This document shows positions 40,301 to 49,753 of a stretch of 64,000 nucleotides of DNA, one piece after another. Each line of letters begins with the position of its first letter. The first letter of the stretch is position 1. A program made the translations under genes and the position numbers. Source of the stretch: Flectonema sp. DT1601 (Eukaryota; Euglenozoa; Diplonemea; Diplonemida; Diplonemidae); NCBI GenBank assembly GCA_964019425.1, contig OZ025801.1:1178001-1242000 (forward strand), given 5' to 3'. The notes under the pieces are model-generated. The model searched no databases, had not been told where the DNA came from, and saw nothing but the letters and a program-made list of their open reading frames with translations.

Positions 40301-42857
40301 GCTCCCAGGAGGGTCGACGGCATCAGGCGAAGACAGACCACGAGCCGAAGCGCCAGCCCAGGTGGAAGCGCAGACGACGGAAGCACAAGGAGCGGAAGCA
40401 GTAGGGCTGAGAGACGAGCCAGCACAGGAAGTGGGACAACCCGAGGAAAAAGAGCCCCCATCCCCCGACCCCCCGTCGAAGGAGGAGAAGCTGTATGCGG
40501 TGGCGGTGGGATGGAAACCGGGAGTGTATGCATCGTGGGAGGAGGCGAAGGCACAGACGGAAGGGTGCCCGAATGCGACACACCAGAGTTTCTCCTCCAG
40601 GAAGGAGGCGGACAGGTTCGTAGAGAGGTGGCAGCCGGAGACCAGGGAACCGACCCGGGCCACGGAGGGAGTCAGCCCACGTAAGTGGTACGCAGTGGCG
40701 AGGGGCAGGGCGGTAGGCCTGTTCCAATGCTGGAACGAGGCGAACTCGATGGTGTCAGGCTACGCGGCGGCGAGACACAAGAGTTTCGCAAGCAAGGGGG
40801 AGGCGGAGGGATACCTCCGAACCCACCTGCTGGGGGAGGTGGTTGGCGAAGTAGGGACGAGGTACACCTTGGTGTACGCATGCGAGGAAGACCCGGTAAC
40901 GGGCCGTCTGGGGGCGGCGGCGAGCTGGTTGGACACACACCGTTTCGAGGTGTTGGGCACATGGTCAGCTGGCCTGCCAGCGGGAAACACACACTGGGGG
41001 CGATACTTCGCAGCCCTGGTGGGGCTGGTAGCGGCCAAGGCGTGTGGAGGCCTCGTCCCAGCGGAGGCATCCCTGCTGCTGCGAGGAAGCACGACACACT
41101 GGTCGACGGACCAGAGAGAGGTGCTGGAGGAGGCGGAGTTGATGGGGAGGCGTACGACGCTGGTGGAGATGCCAGAGAGGATGAGAACACACGCGACGGA
41201 GGAGGCTGAAAAAGCGGCGAAGGAGGGCTCGACCTCAGTGACGGAAGCCGTGATGAAGGTTTTCACAGAGGGGGCAAAGAACTGCCTGGGACACGGGACA
41301 CAGACGGGTCCCTTCACGGTGCGGTGGGAGGGAAGACAACTGCGTCTGGAACCCCAGTACACAGAAGAGGGGACGGGATCGTCAGGCGGCCGAGAGTCGG
41401 TGGAAGGAGAAGACGCGAGGGTAGAGGGCCGAGACGAGCAGAGCCCGGTCCCAACCCCGAAGGGGGCCGTGCAAAGGGTAGAGGCGGGAGTCCTGGAGTT
41501 GAGCTCGGAAGGGTCGGAGGGAGATGACGATAGATCATCCTCCCCAGCGACAGGGCAGGACGAAGGGAACGGTTCCATGTCGGGAGGCTCCTTGGGGAGT
41601 CCAGGGACGTCGGACATGGAAGCGGAAGAACAGACGGACGAAAGGGACCAGTCAGTAGACCCGTCGGCAGCAGAGACCTCAGGCGAAAACCATCACCTGG
41701 CCGAGGACCTGCAAGCCGAGAAGGGGGACGAGCTGGACGAGACGTCCCACCACTCAGGAGAGCCACCGTCGTCAGACGGCATGGACGGAGTGGAGGGGTT
41801 GGAGGACCTGGAAGACTCACAGTCGGAGATGGAAGTCGACGGAGAAAATGTGACGGAAGGGTCAGTAGTCCAGTACGTCGAGGAGACGTCAGAGGACGTG
41901 GTCCAGGTGGCAGAGTCGGACACAGAGGAGGAGGGATCGTCAGACTCCCAAATGACCATGACGGTCGATGAACAGGAATGGGAAGAGGGAGCGGCGCCCG
42001 AGGGGAACGCAGGTCAGATGGCCTGGATGCTGGGACTACACCCAGAAGGGGGGAACGCGGAAACACGACGGGAGGGCCAATCGGAGCCCCTTTCAAAGCT
42101 GGTGAACTCAGGCGAAACAAAACCAATGGCCGAGAGATCCAGTTTGGGGGCGAAGATGGGACCACGCGCAGTGGGTAGTGACGGGAGCGGGGAAGACGCA
42201 GAGAGATCGCCGGGCACGGTGTCGACACCGAGCACGAGAGGGAGGACGAAGTACAGAAAGGGAATGGAGGAGGAGAGGGAGGAGTGTGTGTCGCCGAAGA
42301 CAAATACGGGAAGGGGACGCACGAGAGGCCGGAAGGCAAAGACGGGGGCAAAGGGGGCCGGAAAGGAGGACCCAAGTCCGCAGGTGTTGCAGGCGGAAAT
42401 GGGAGAGTCCACCCCGAGCTCAGGTGAACGGCAGGCGAGGAGGAGGTACAGGAAGGGAGAAGAGAGGGAGAGGATAGAGGTTCTCTCCCCAGACCCGAGC
42501 AGGAAAGCGAAGAGGAAGAGACGCAAGCAGAAGGAACCGGAGCCAGTGGAGGGCACCACGAGGGAACAGGCGCCGCGGAGTTACAACAGGAAACCCACAC
42601 TGCGTCGGGTAGGTAAGGGAGACACACCCGACACAATGGGGTACGCACACGGGCCCCCGGGCTCCCTGACCTCGTTCACGGACGCGGGCGTACGCCCGGA
42701 GCCGGCGGAACGAGACGGACAAGGTGTGGCAGGAGCAGAGTTGGTCACAAGGTCGTCGTCACAGAGTGAGAAAAGCACCCAAGGAGAGATGAGGGAGAGA
42801 GAAGGGGATCCAACGCGAAGGGTCCTGGACTTCTCGTCGAAAGGGGGAAGGCGCTAG
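34335..42857 (+). CDS. LINE polyprotein: Zn finger, OTU, RT, RLE, USP and RNase H1-type binding domains
   Basis: 2,840 residues from ATG 34335; the frame also reads upstream through a poly(A) tract, which I discount. It opens with a leader-like hydrophobic stretch (MLLCGYVLLWALLSG). Domains by nucleotide: C2H2-like finger 35028-35095. OTU cysteine protease, with VIGDGNCLFRSV at 35305-35340 and CHYDPV at 35642-35659. Two further Cys/His clusters 35800-35995. Reverse transcriptase 36580-37400, with KIDFSNAFNCV, QQGDPLGPLLF and FYLDDG at 37266-37283. CCHC knuckle 38184-38237. Restriction-like endonuclease, RPGD at 38361 and AFDITV at 38411. USP deubiquitinase 38898-39630, Cys box GLPNIGNSCYLNASVQC and His box NAGHYVSYTW. 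Two RNase H1-type hybrid-binding domains at 40489-40632 and 40681-40836 (KLYAVAVGWKPGVYASW; KWYAVARGRAVGLFQCW). RNase H-like segments lie before and after them but lack the usual first Asp. A long acidic then basic tail ends it. Confidence 0.85.
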   Translation: MEKTMLLCGYVLLWALLSGTRAQQTSGVGKQRLAPVPGGWHTPLFTTLDKGPLFSSRISRRVTRPIPPHPFITPNSSNSPNNTASGRAFQHGREGVWVPRRGTETAGNRVRRDHPKPPPDKGGRELLKRASPKVASKAARRLERRRRKLLKERQERWERWAGELEKFHARRERFRAETERPRKNKAETPKKRRAGPERDWTKPGGHKAEPRPWYARPSDLAGGGQSKERTKCPVVGCSVWVRGDLEYHFKQHLKGVVPGEVTAQMASDRLGKQICKACGELSTGLVHQTVRCREMLDLKGRLGVATGPTPELASLKCEGAKVFRVIGDGNCLFRSVCQLLETPEGWKGRHGELRRRTAGYLTKNRERFEVFFQDADAFGVYARALEEDGCWGDALALQVMAEDLQCRFVVVVRTETLVVEGPSDPKRTLVLTLQNGCHYDPVEASEDCVARLLQSARRLELVSPGPLSQAAGGEPAVLQTASRQAQRHECPQAECPKHKGGFEEWAELLRHVDEHAFSGNPLTHGQLARLGLRECPVCCGIIGQDQPMHPGCSEKLQKVQLGDVYTAFRKRVLESQSFPSLEEIASRRRPIAKKLPVSLLHHLGRALKLSLDLVVERNDEWAWKLLLMLPTCTLRRIRRGGRRLSTSDLTGAVDDLQAWIRGEFEGLWKAAAPRKATGRPAVKEAGQKGRNDRATSLAREGCLSQAISALDAPPPAERTEKVLEQMRTLHPRASGPPSATAGQEVQIAEVELLACLRSFHRGSSGGPSGLAPQHLKDVVERGEVPGLVASITEVVRILANGRAPREVAPLLAGANLTALEKEGKPGEHRPVAVGETWRRLVAKILCGAYRSQARSSLLEVRQLGVAVSGGVEAAVHTLHEFRAEHALSSQKVFVKIDFSNAFNCVKRGAFLDSTRDTLLESWVSWCYGAPTWLLFGDERLSSEEGAQQGDPLGPLLFSLAIKPALQKVLEAKPELACFYLDDGLVAGTLEQVDKALQILQKETAELGLTLRPDKCQTHVLDSAQNTLPLGWGLEGMRPPLYNGDFLGAPFGTEEHCQEFVDRKVAQLEKKAELLADLQDRQVAMVLLRQCMGFCKVTHLMRCCTHGKMDTSMRKVDELMRSTASRVLGLTLEGPKWMQAQLPTRMGGLGLRSCAEHRGAALLGSLELVQGVSKSLWEGFKGVLMPALKKGLNLALPEELRIEEDGPGPNPQRLSSAKLDQVKRDCLLAGANDPRDKGRLLSLRMDKASAWLQQADEECAMDPETFRIACGMRLGAALFAEGAVCRICSGPQDRQGYHASICIKNGHVHQRHERVKEEFISIFKQAGLPLLREPSHLLGPNKQRPGDWYCQEGLREGRGRAFDITVVNPGKIKLYKTPGQAAREAESLKGNKYAEQCTKHGINFSTIALEAYGGMGREAVGTLKKLVQICATNSTVPHREIAGEMARRISTSVVVATAEALRAREASVAMDSVNPLPRTKPPPEMTEKPTSQEREPRPRAETEEIQQPEVMRQSAGPPPTMRGLPNIGNSCYLNASVQCLLKGTALTQVLTGKEEVGMSGLLSGVVKGSGECLEKLSEMFDPLQDRRQGEVVGTLTSIVDALLEEKKEVCEPLFSAVQLKQLVCTGCADASGSTDELTLIPLCGRTPQVRLQPTKERVERSCEKLCGSNEATLEESFASLPSSLIFQREKQDTQGSLGWEERFQVQVGERVMTYQQTGAIAHLGSDNAGHYVSYTWDGVGWQKQDDKAISQVSTEEIHGTKPVVVVYSRVEGSTQEDVGVPVRWIPVANKDRMEVREAPPSEEDTAGYTSREEAECVLRTRVVGGQTQRKLLLLVSSVWNAEMEKLGAAACLIHMGTLDRRFTWSGCLPTWDEATAEYVAALLGLNAIRERSQLLGGETQIEVVTPQQGWGAEQQEALKLVALPSVIEHQVTESSRGVENLALWEAESAAWDEPVELSEDGLDYLVIELEMNLGLSQLRGKAAEPDESQSLPGGSTASGEDRPRAEAPAQVEAQTTEAQGAEAVGLRDEPAQEVGQPEEKEPPSPDPPSKEEKLYAVAVGWKPGVYASWEEAKAQTEGCPNATHQSFSSRKEADRFVERWQPETREPTRATEGVSPRKWYAVARGRAVGLFQCWNEANSMVSGYAAARHKSFASKGEAEGYLRTHLLGEVVGEVGTRYTLVYACEEDPVTGRLGAAASWLDTHRFEVLGTWSAGLPAGNTHWGRYFAALVGLVAAKACGGLVPAEASLLLRGSTTHWSTDQREVLEEAELMGRRTTLVEMPERMRTHATEEAEKAAKEGSTSVTEAVMKVFTEGAKNCLGHGTQTGPFTVRWEGRQLRLEPQYTEEGTGSSGGRESVEGEDARVEGRDEQSPVPTPKGAVQRVEAGVLELSSEGSEGDDDRSSSPATGQDEGNGSMSGGSLGSPGTSDMEAEEQTDERDQSVDPSAAETSGENHHLAEDLQAEKGDELDETSHHSGEPPSSDGMDGVEGLEDLEDSQSEMEVDGENVTEGSVVQYVEETSEDVVQVAESDTEEEGSSDSQMTMTVDEQEWEEGAAPEGNAGQMAWMLGLHPEGGNAETRREGQSEPLSKLVNSGETKPMAERSSLGAKMGPRAVGSDGSGEDAERSPGTVSTPSTRGRTKYRKGMEEEREECVSPKTNTGRGRTRGRKAKTGAKGAGKEDPSPQVLQAEMGESTPSSGERQARRRYRKGEERERIEVLSPDPSRKAKRKRRKQKEPEPVEGTTREQAPRSYNRKPTLRRVGKGDTPDTMGYAHGPPGSLTSFTDAGVRPEPAERDGQGVAGAELVTRSSSQSEKSTQGEMREREGDPTRRVLDFSSKGGRR

Positions 42858-43227
42858 GGACTCCACGAAGGAGGTCTCAAGAGTCGAGGAAAAGACAGAG
42901 CCAAGACCCCAGAGCCAACCCAAAACACATGGTAGAGGACGAGGGAGAACAAGAGCGGGAGCGAGGTTAGAAACGTGACCAAAGCCCCCGCGAAGCAGGA
43001 GACACAACCTGCAACCAGACCCCCCCAAAAGAAAAAAAACCCCGGTCAACGAGGCAAACTCGGACCAAAACATGCTTTTCACCCCCCCCAGGAAACACCG
43101 ACCAGTGGAGCCAAAGGCCGCACACATATTATAAAAATCAAAGGCCGCCCCCCAACCCAAGAAAAGGATGAAAAACTTTCAAGCGAAAAAACTTGACGTC
43201 CGTACGCCCCAGAGATCAAAGGACGGA
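42858..43227 (+). other. LINE 3' non-coding region, unique part
   Basis: Between the polyprotein stop and the duplicated 3' UTR block. Purine-rich and GC-rich at first, becoming A-rich. CGTCCGTACG...GACGGACGAC near 43195-43230 can form a short hairpin. No coding sequence supported. Confidence 0.5.
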
Positions 43228-43587
43228 CGACTCACACCCCCTTCTTTCGCCCCATTTTATTTACTGGTACAGCGACAAATGTAAAGCTGGGTAGACGACG
43301 AATTATCTTTTGTGCACAGAGACAAGGGATCCATGAGAACAAAGGATCAAGAGAAGAAGGGCACATTCCCCATCCCAAACCCAGAAACATGAGAACTCAT
43401 TAAATTGAAGGGTCATGTCTTTTCAAGTCGAAAAATGCTTAAATGCTGAAGAAGACTGTCGTCCCCAGCTCGCGGGTTTTCCCTGTCGCTGTATGTCGAG
43501 ACAACGATCAGAGTCAGTAGAAAGATTGTACAAATTTGTTGTATAATGAGAAAGGACAAAGAGAGTAGTTTCCATTTTATCTTCCCG
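43228..43587 (+). repeat. LINE 3' UTR, copy 1
   Basis: 360 bp starting CGACTCACACCCCCTTC and ending TTTATCTTCCCG before about 51 A residues. It is nearly identical to 43850-44210. It is the 3' UTR recognised by the LINE reverse transcriptase, judged from its position before the tail. Confidence 0.9.
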
Positions 43588-43638
<51 letters not shown>

Positions 43639-43640
<2 letters not shown>

Positions 43641-44223
43641 CAAAACAAAACGTGACCTTGTGAGTCATCATGAGTTATAATTTACTTATCTTTTCTTCGC
43701 CATGGCGACGGGTAATCGTGGGACCTGTAAAACCAGCTTAAGACTGTTGATGTGGTTTATATTTTTAGCACGCATTCATACATCATAAGGATCGCTGGTT
43801 CCGAGGGTTTGCTCTCCCACTTACCTGCCTCTCTATCCCTCAATAAAAACGACTCACACCCCCTTCTTTCGCCCCATTTTATTTACTGGTACAGCGACAA
43901 ATGTAAAGCTGGGTAGACGACGAATTATTTTTTGTGCACAGAGACAAGGGATCCATGAGAACAAAGGATCAAGAGAAGAAGTGCACATTCCCCCTTCCCA
44001 AACCCAGAAACATGAGAACTCATTAAATTGAAGGGTCATGTCTTTTCAAGTCGAAAAATGCTTAAATGCTGAAGAAGACTGTCGTCCCCAGCTCGCGGGT
44101 TTTCCCTGTCGCTGTATGTCGAGACAACGATCAGAGTCAGTAGAAAGATTGTACTAATTAACAGTATAATGAAAAAGGACAAAGAGAGTAGTTTCCATTT
44201 TATCTTCCCGAAAAAAAAAAAAA

Positions 44224-44264
<41 letters not shown>
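43639..44264 (+). mobile_element. Half-LINE / SINE-like non-autonomous derivative
   Basis: Consists of the 202-bp 5' segment (43640-43841), a short AATAAAAA joint, the 361-bp LINE 3' UTR (43850-44210) and a poly(A) tail (44211-44264, one T interruption). It has no coding sequence. It sits directly in the poly(A) tail of the complete LINE, same orientation. This is an internally deleted LINE presumably mobilised by the full element, analogous to half-LINEs known in other eukaryotes. Confidence 0.8.
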
Positions 44265-44266
<2 letters not shown>

Positions 44267-44280
44267 AACTAACTAACTAA
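44265..44280 (+). repeat. (AACT)n run at right edge of retroelement train
   Basis: CTAACTAACTAACTAACT follows the final poly(A). A shorter (AACT)n run (32408-32418) precedes the left edge at 32420. The pair may be the target-site duplication of the whole train, or element tails. Confidence 0.55.
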
Positions 44281-44431
44281 CTCTTTGTTTTTGTTCTTTT
44301 CACTTCTTTGTTTTGTCTTTCTTTAATACTTTCTTTTTGACTTAAGTCTGACAAATTGGAAAACACGGGAAACATAGGTAGGCTCCGCCTGAGGACGTAA
44401 GAAGAGCGGCAACGGGAAAAAATAAATGGTC
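44279..44431 (-). mobile_element. MITE-like repeat, copy 3 (lacks terminal repeats)
   Basis: About 150 bp nearly identical to the interior of copies 1 and 2 (CTCTTTGTTTTTGTTCTTTTCAC... to AATAAATGGTC). The left terminus GGTTACACTCG is absent: it joins directly to the (AACT)n run. This suggests the retroelement train split or replaced the end of a pre-existing MITE copy. Confidence 0.75.
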
Positions 44432-44716
44432 ACGCGTCCTTGAAATTGGACACACGAAGCTAATTCGGTTACCATTCCTACCATCGATAAGGAAAAACAA
44501 AGAATCGAGCATATAACTAGAGCGGTGGTCAAAGACCACTTGAACAGCCCGAAGGCCTGCCCTCAAGAGAAATTTATAAGGAGAATAGGAGAAAAAGGAG
44601 ACAGGAGTGTTGGAAGAGACACTGCGACAACACCGAAGGTGATGTGCAGTTACCCAACCAGGAGATGATTGATAATGATGAAAATACTAAATATTGATAA
44701 AACACTTAAATGGCGA
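44432..44716. other. Unassigned spacer
   Basis: No gene is recognised; mixed composition, partly purine-rich (44570-44620). Confidence 0.35.
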
Positions 44717-44995
44717 CTACGTGTCACCTACACAATTCCAAAGTCTCAGGTTGGATGCTTGTTCCATCCACCTGATCAACATCGCTACTGAAGGAAGCCA
44801 GCTGGTGGCAAAGATTGAGCCAAGACTGGCAGGAATGCCGTTGATGAGGATTAGATCACTTGATCGGTCCCATTTGCCTGTCAATGTAGAAAAGCCAAGG
44901 ATTTCATATCTGGCTGCATCGAGTTTCTGTGATGGACAGCCTACGAGTAGGTGGAGTTGGTTGGATGGAGCGCTATGGCAGAATGGACATTTGAA
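44717..44995 (-). pseudogene. LINE C-terminal zinc-knuckle fragment
   Basis: On the minus strand a short open frame contains KCPFCHSAPSNQLHLLVGC followed by PSQKLDAARYEIL. This is the CxxC...HxxxxC knuckle typical of the C-terminal region after reverse transcriptase in LINEs. Only about 95 codons remain, so it is a truncated relic, unrelated in detail to the large LINE. The frame runs into the 8-bp satellite. Confidence 0.5.
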
Positions 44996-45035
44996 CCCGC
45001 AAACCCGCAAACCCGCAAACCCGCAAACCCGCAAA
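44996..45035 (+). repeat. (CCCGCAAA)5 satellite
   Basis: Five perfect tandem copies of the octamer CCCGCAAA. The same octamer forms a longer array at 45575-45774 and a short one at 51780-51803. Confidence 0.95.
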
Positions 45036-45574
45036 CCTCACCTTTACAGGGAACAGCTCAAATGGCATAGCGATATCACAGCCTTGATTTAGCGCTTGGC
45101 GCCGACTTCTTGTAAAGAGATTTTACTTTATTTCGCCGTTATTCTCTGGTGAATATTGTTCTTTCTACTTTCAGGTTTGGCTGGCTTTGCTTTAAAGAAA
45201 ACAACTTTTTTGTGTGACGGCGCCCCCGTCCCGTGGCCATGCATGCCTTTCGCAGCCTGGTCCGGACGATTTCGCCTCTGTGGCGCCCTGCTACCCCCGT
45301 CGCAAATGAATATACTTCGTACGTGGACAATACTTCAATTATCGATTACTATAATTCACAACCATCATCTCCCATCACAGCTGCGATATACTTTATGGAT
45401 GAGACACGACGGCATGTCAGAATTCGATATAGCTGATCAATTTCAATTATCCTTAATTGGATTCCGTCATTCTCCTTTAGTATTAATTGCTTGCTTACTC
45501 CCTCTCTGTTTTCTATTTCATTATTACTTTTACATTTCTATAGCAGATATCGCATAGAAAATGCAGAGCGGTTC
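45036..45574. other. Segment between two octamer arrays
   Basis: About 540 bp, no gene recognised. Its right end (GAAAATGCAGAGCGGTTCC) closely resembles the right end of the tyrosine-recombinase element at 51781 (GAGAATGCCGAGCGGTTCC). It may therefore be the remnant of another member of that family, also abutting the satellite. Confidence 0.5.
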
Positions 45575-45774
45575 CCCGCAAACCCGCAAACCCGCAAACC
45601 CGCAAACCCGCAAACCCGCAAACCCGCAAACCCGCAAACCCGCAAACCCGCAAACCCGCAAACCCGCAAACCCGCAAACCCGCAAACCCGCAAACCCGCA
45701 AACCCGCAAACCCGCAAACCCGCAAACCCGCAAACCCGCAAACCCGCAAACCCGCAAACCCGCAAACCCGCAAA
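45575..45774 (+). repeat. (CCCGCAAA)25 satellite
   Basis: Exactly 200 bp, 25 copies of CCCGCAAA with no visible interruption. It abuts the left end of the tyrosine-recombinase element. Because 8 is not a multiple of 3, every frame is open and gives false Asn-Pro-Gln-Thr-Arg-Lys repeats. Confidence 0.97.
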
Positions 45775-45997
45775 CCAACACTCAGACTGGGAACTGCACA
45801 AAAGGCAAGTGAAGTACGATATACTCTTATAATATTTTCCTTTTCATTGATCAACATTAAATGTTGTTTAAGTATCATTTTTGTTCTCTTGTTATTATTT
45901 CAGATTTATCATTTTACTGTTCTCTTATCATTATTTCATTGTACTCATTTATTCAGGCTAGGAAGGGTCTTAACGCAAAGCGTTTTTAAGAATTAAT

Positions 45998-48136
<2,139 letters not shown>

Positions 48137-49051
48137 ATCCTGGCCGTAAACGAACCCGTAGAGGGCGTCGCGGGAGGAGGGGCGGCAAGTGGACCGCGGC
48201 CTCTCCTGGTCGGCGCGGTGCCAGCTGGAGTGCAGCGTGGGTCAACGAGTGTCGCCGCACCGGGACCTTGCGCGAGTACGCGAGAGGGATTCCGAAAACG
48301 AAGATGCGCTGCGCAGGTGGAAGTTCCGTCGGTTTTCGGGAAGGTGGTCCTCGAACACATCCGGAGGGACGATCGACACCGTGGAGACACGATGGAAGTA
48401 AGGGTGGACCACGACACAGCGTTGGAACGCCTGGGGGTGGTCGTCGCGTCGATGTGGGCGGACGAAACCTCATCGAAGCGCAGAAACCTCTGGGGTCGGT
48501 TGGAACAATGGGCGTTGGCTCAGCGTCTGCCAATGTCTGCCGAAACAGCTGCGTTGTTCGTGCTGGCCACAGACGTGAGACCGCAGGGACAGCTGCAATA
48601 CGCAAAGGCGCTGTCCGGGATCTACCGACACCTTGGTCTGGAAAACCAACCGCTCCTCAGCCTGGCAAGCGCGCTGAGGGCAAAAGGGGAACGTTCACCG
48701 CTCTCCCCGGTCCACTCGCAGCTCGCGCGATCCCGTTCCTCAGCAACTCCGCAGCGTGCCTCCCAGCGAAAGATGAAGTAGACGACGAGCGACTCAACTT
48801 CCCCACCTCCGGGTAAAAGGTCAAGTTCCACACCTGATCGAACCTATCCCTCGCAACATCAGTCATCCTACTTCTGAGTCCGTCAACATCCATCGTCTCA
48901 ACGCCACTCACATGCAAAGGCGACGAACGTTCCTCCGCCGTCGACGGCAGTCTTGTCCGCTTGCCCCTCCTGATGATGCTGTGCGTCGTGCACGGAGACA
49001 GCCGCGCCACCGCTTCCATCGCCTCACCTTCGTCGTCAACGTCCTCCGCAA

Positions 49052-49753
49052 CTACAGCAGGATGGTGACCTTCCACGTTTGCAGCGCTCGGGCGGTGTCC
49101 ACGAAATCCGACGAATACCTGATCGTTGTTGCAGAGATGTTGGTTCCGTCTTCGGCGTGCTTCAACAGTCGTGATACCAGGTACCCTTCTGTGAGCCTTC
49201 CCTCGGCCATCGCTCGCATCAAAGCCGCGGCGGCGCCTCGTTTTATCGAGTGGCCCGTAAAACCCCGCATTCCCGGAGTCCCCCGCCACAACTCTGCCAA
49301 CCGCTCGGTGGTGACGTCCGTCAGCCGATCGAAAGGAGCCAGCTCCCGAAACAAGCTTGCGATCTCCCCGACCAGATCCCCCCGCAAGACCGCCCAACGG
49401 GACGGCACGAACGGGTTTGCTCTCCGGTGTTTTGGCGACGTCCCCCAGTCCACGATCACTTCCGCGTCCTCCACCAGAACGAAATGCGCCGACGTCAGCA
49501 CGTGCACTTCTCCCCACCGGGAAGCCGACTTCCAACACACCAGCGCCGCGAGCCTCAAACGTCCCGTTAGACTTCTCGCCCAACCCAACAGCTGCTCCTT
49601 TGACATGGGAACTGCTTGTGAACGCGGAACGGCCGCCCATTCACCGTGGTGGAGGAGAAGCCGGAGGGACTGCGGCAGCGGTTCATCCTTTGGACGAGGG
49701 ATGCGAATGGTTGGGCCGAAGAAGCTTACGAAGCTCACGTCCCGCTGTTCCAC
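49052..49753 (-). CDS. Tyrosine recombinase part of the YR retroelement (fossil)
   Basis: Read from the minus strand, it shows tyrosine-recombinase family signatures: an Arg in a WKSASRWGEV context, GHSIKRGAA (HxxR box), RLLKHA and a later IRY. A reversed recombinase orientation is known in some DIRS-group elements. Part of the fossil element; it may be incomplete. Confidence 0.6.
   Translation of the reverse strand: MEQRDVSFVSFFGPTIRIPRPKDEPLPQSLRLLLHHGEWAAVPRSQAVPMSKEQLLGWARSLTGRLRLAALVCWKSASRWGEVHVLTSAHFVLVEDAEVIVDWGTSPKHRRANPFVPSRWAVLRGDLVGEIASLFRELAPFDRLTDVTTERLAELWRGTPGMRGFTGHSIKRGAAAALMRAMAEGRLTEGYLVSRLLKHAEDGTNISATTIRYSSDFVDTARALQTWKVTILL

Larger units (their letters stand above)
33926..43638 (+). 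mobile_element. LINE with restriction-like endonuclease and deubiquitinase domains
   Basis: About 9.7 kb of GC-rich sequence in an AT-rich genome. It has a 202-bp 5' segment (33926-34127) followed by an A tract, one giant open frame (34335-42857), and a 3' UTR ending at 43587 with about 50 A residues. The endonuclease type (C-terminal, after a CCHC knuckle) places it with the R2/NeSL/CRE-like, RLE-bearing LINEs. The exact clade is undetermined. It appears intact over its whole ORF, suggesting recent activity. The immediate left neighbour is another A tract, so it probably inserted into the tail of an earlier unit. Confidence 0.75.

Noticed and set aside
34187-42778. Many long antisense open frames across the LINE (for example 34187-35533, 37268-38911, 41314-42648)
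   Set aside because: GC-rich coding sequence lacks stops on the opposite strand; the products are Pro/Ser/Arg-rich with no motifs.
44996-45774. CRISPR array
   Set aside because: The octamer copies are contiguous with no spacers, and the genome is eukaryotic.
45513-45878. Overlapping repetitive frames on both strands (NPQTRKPA / VCGFAGLR type)
   Set aside because: They are all frames of the CCCGCAAA octamer array, which is open in every frame; no protein is implied.
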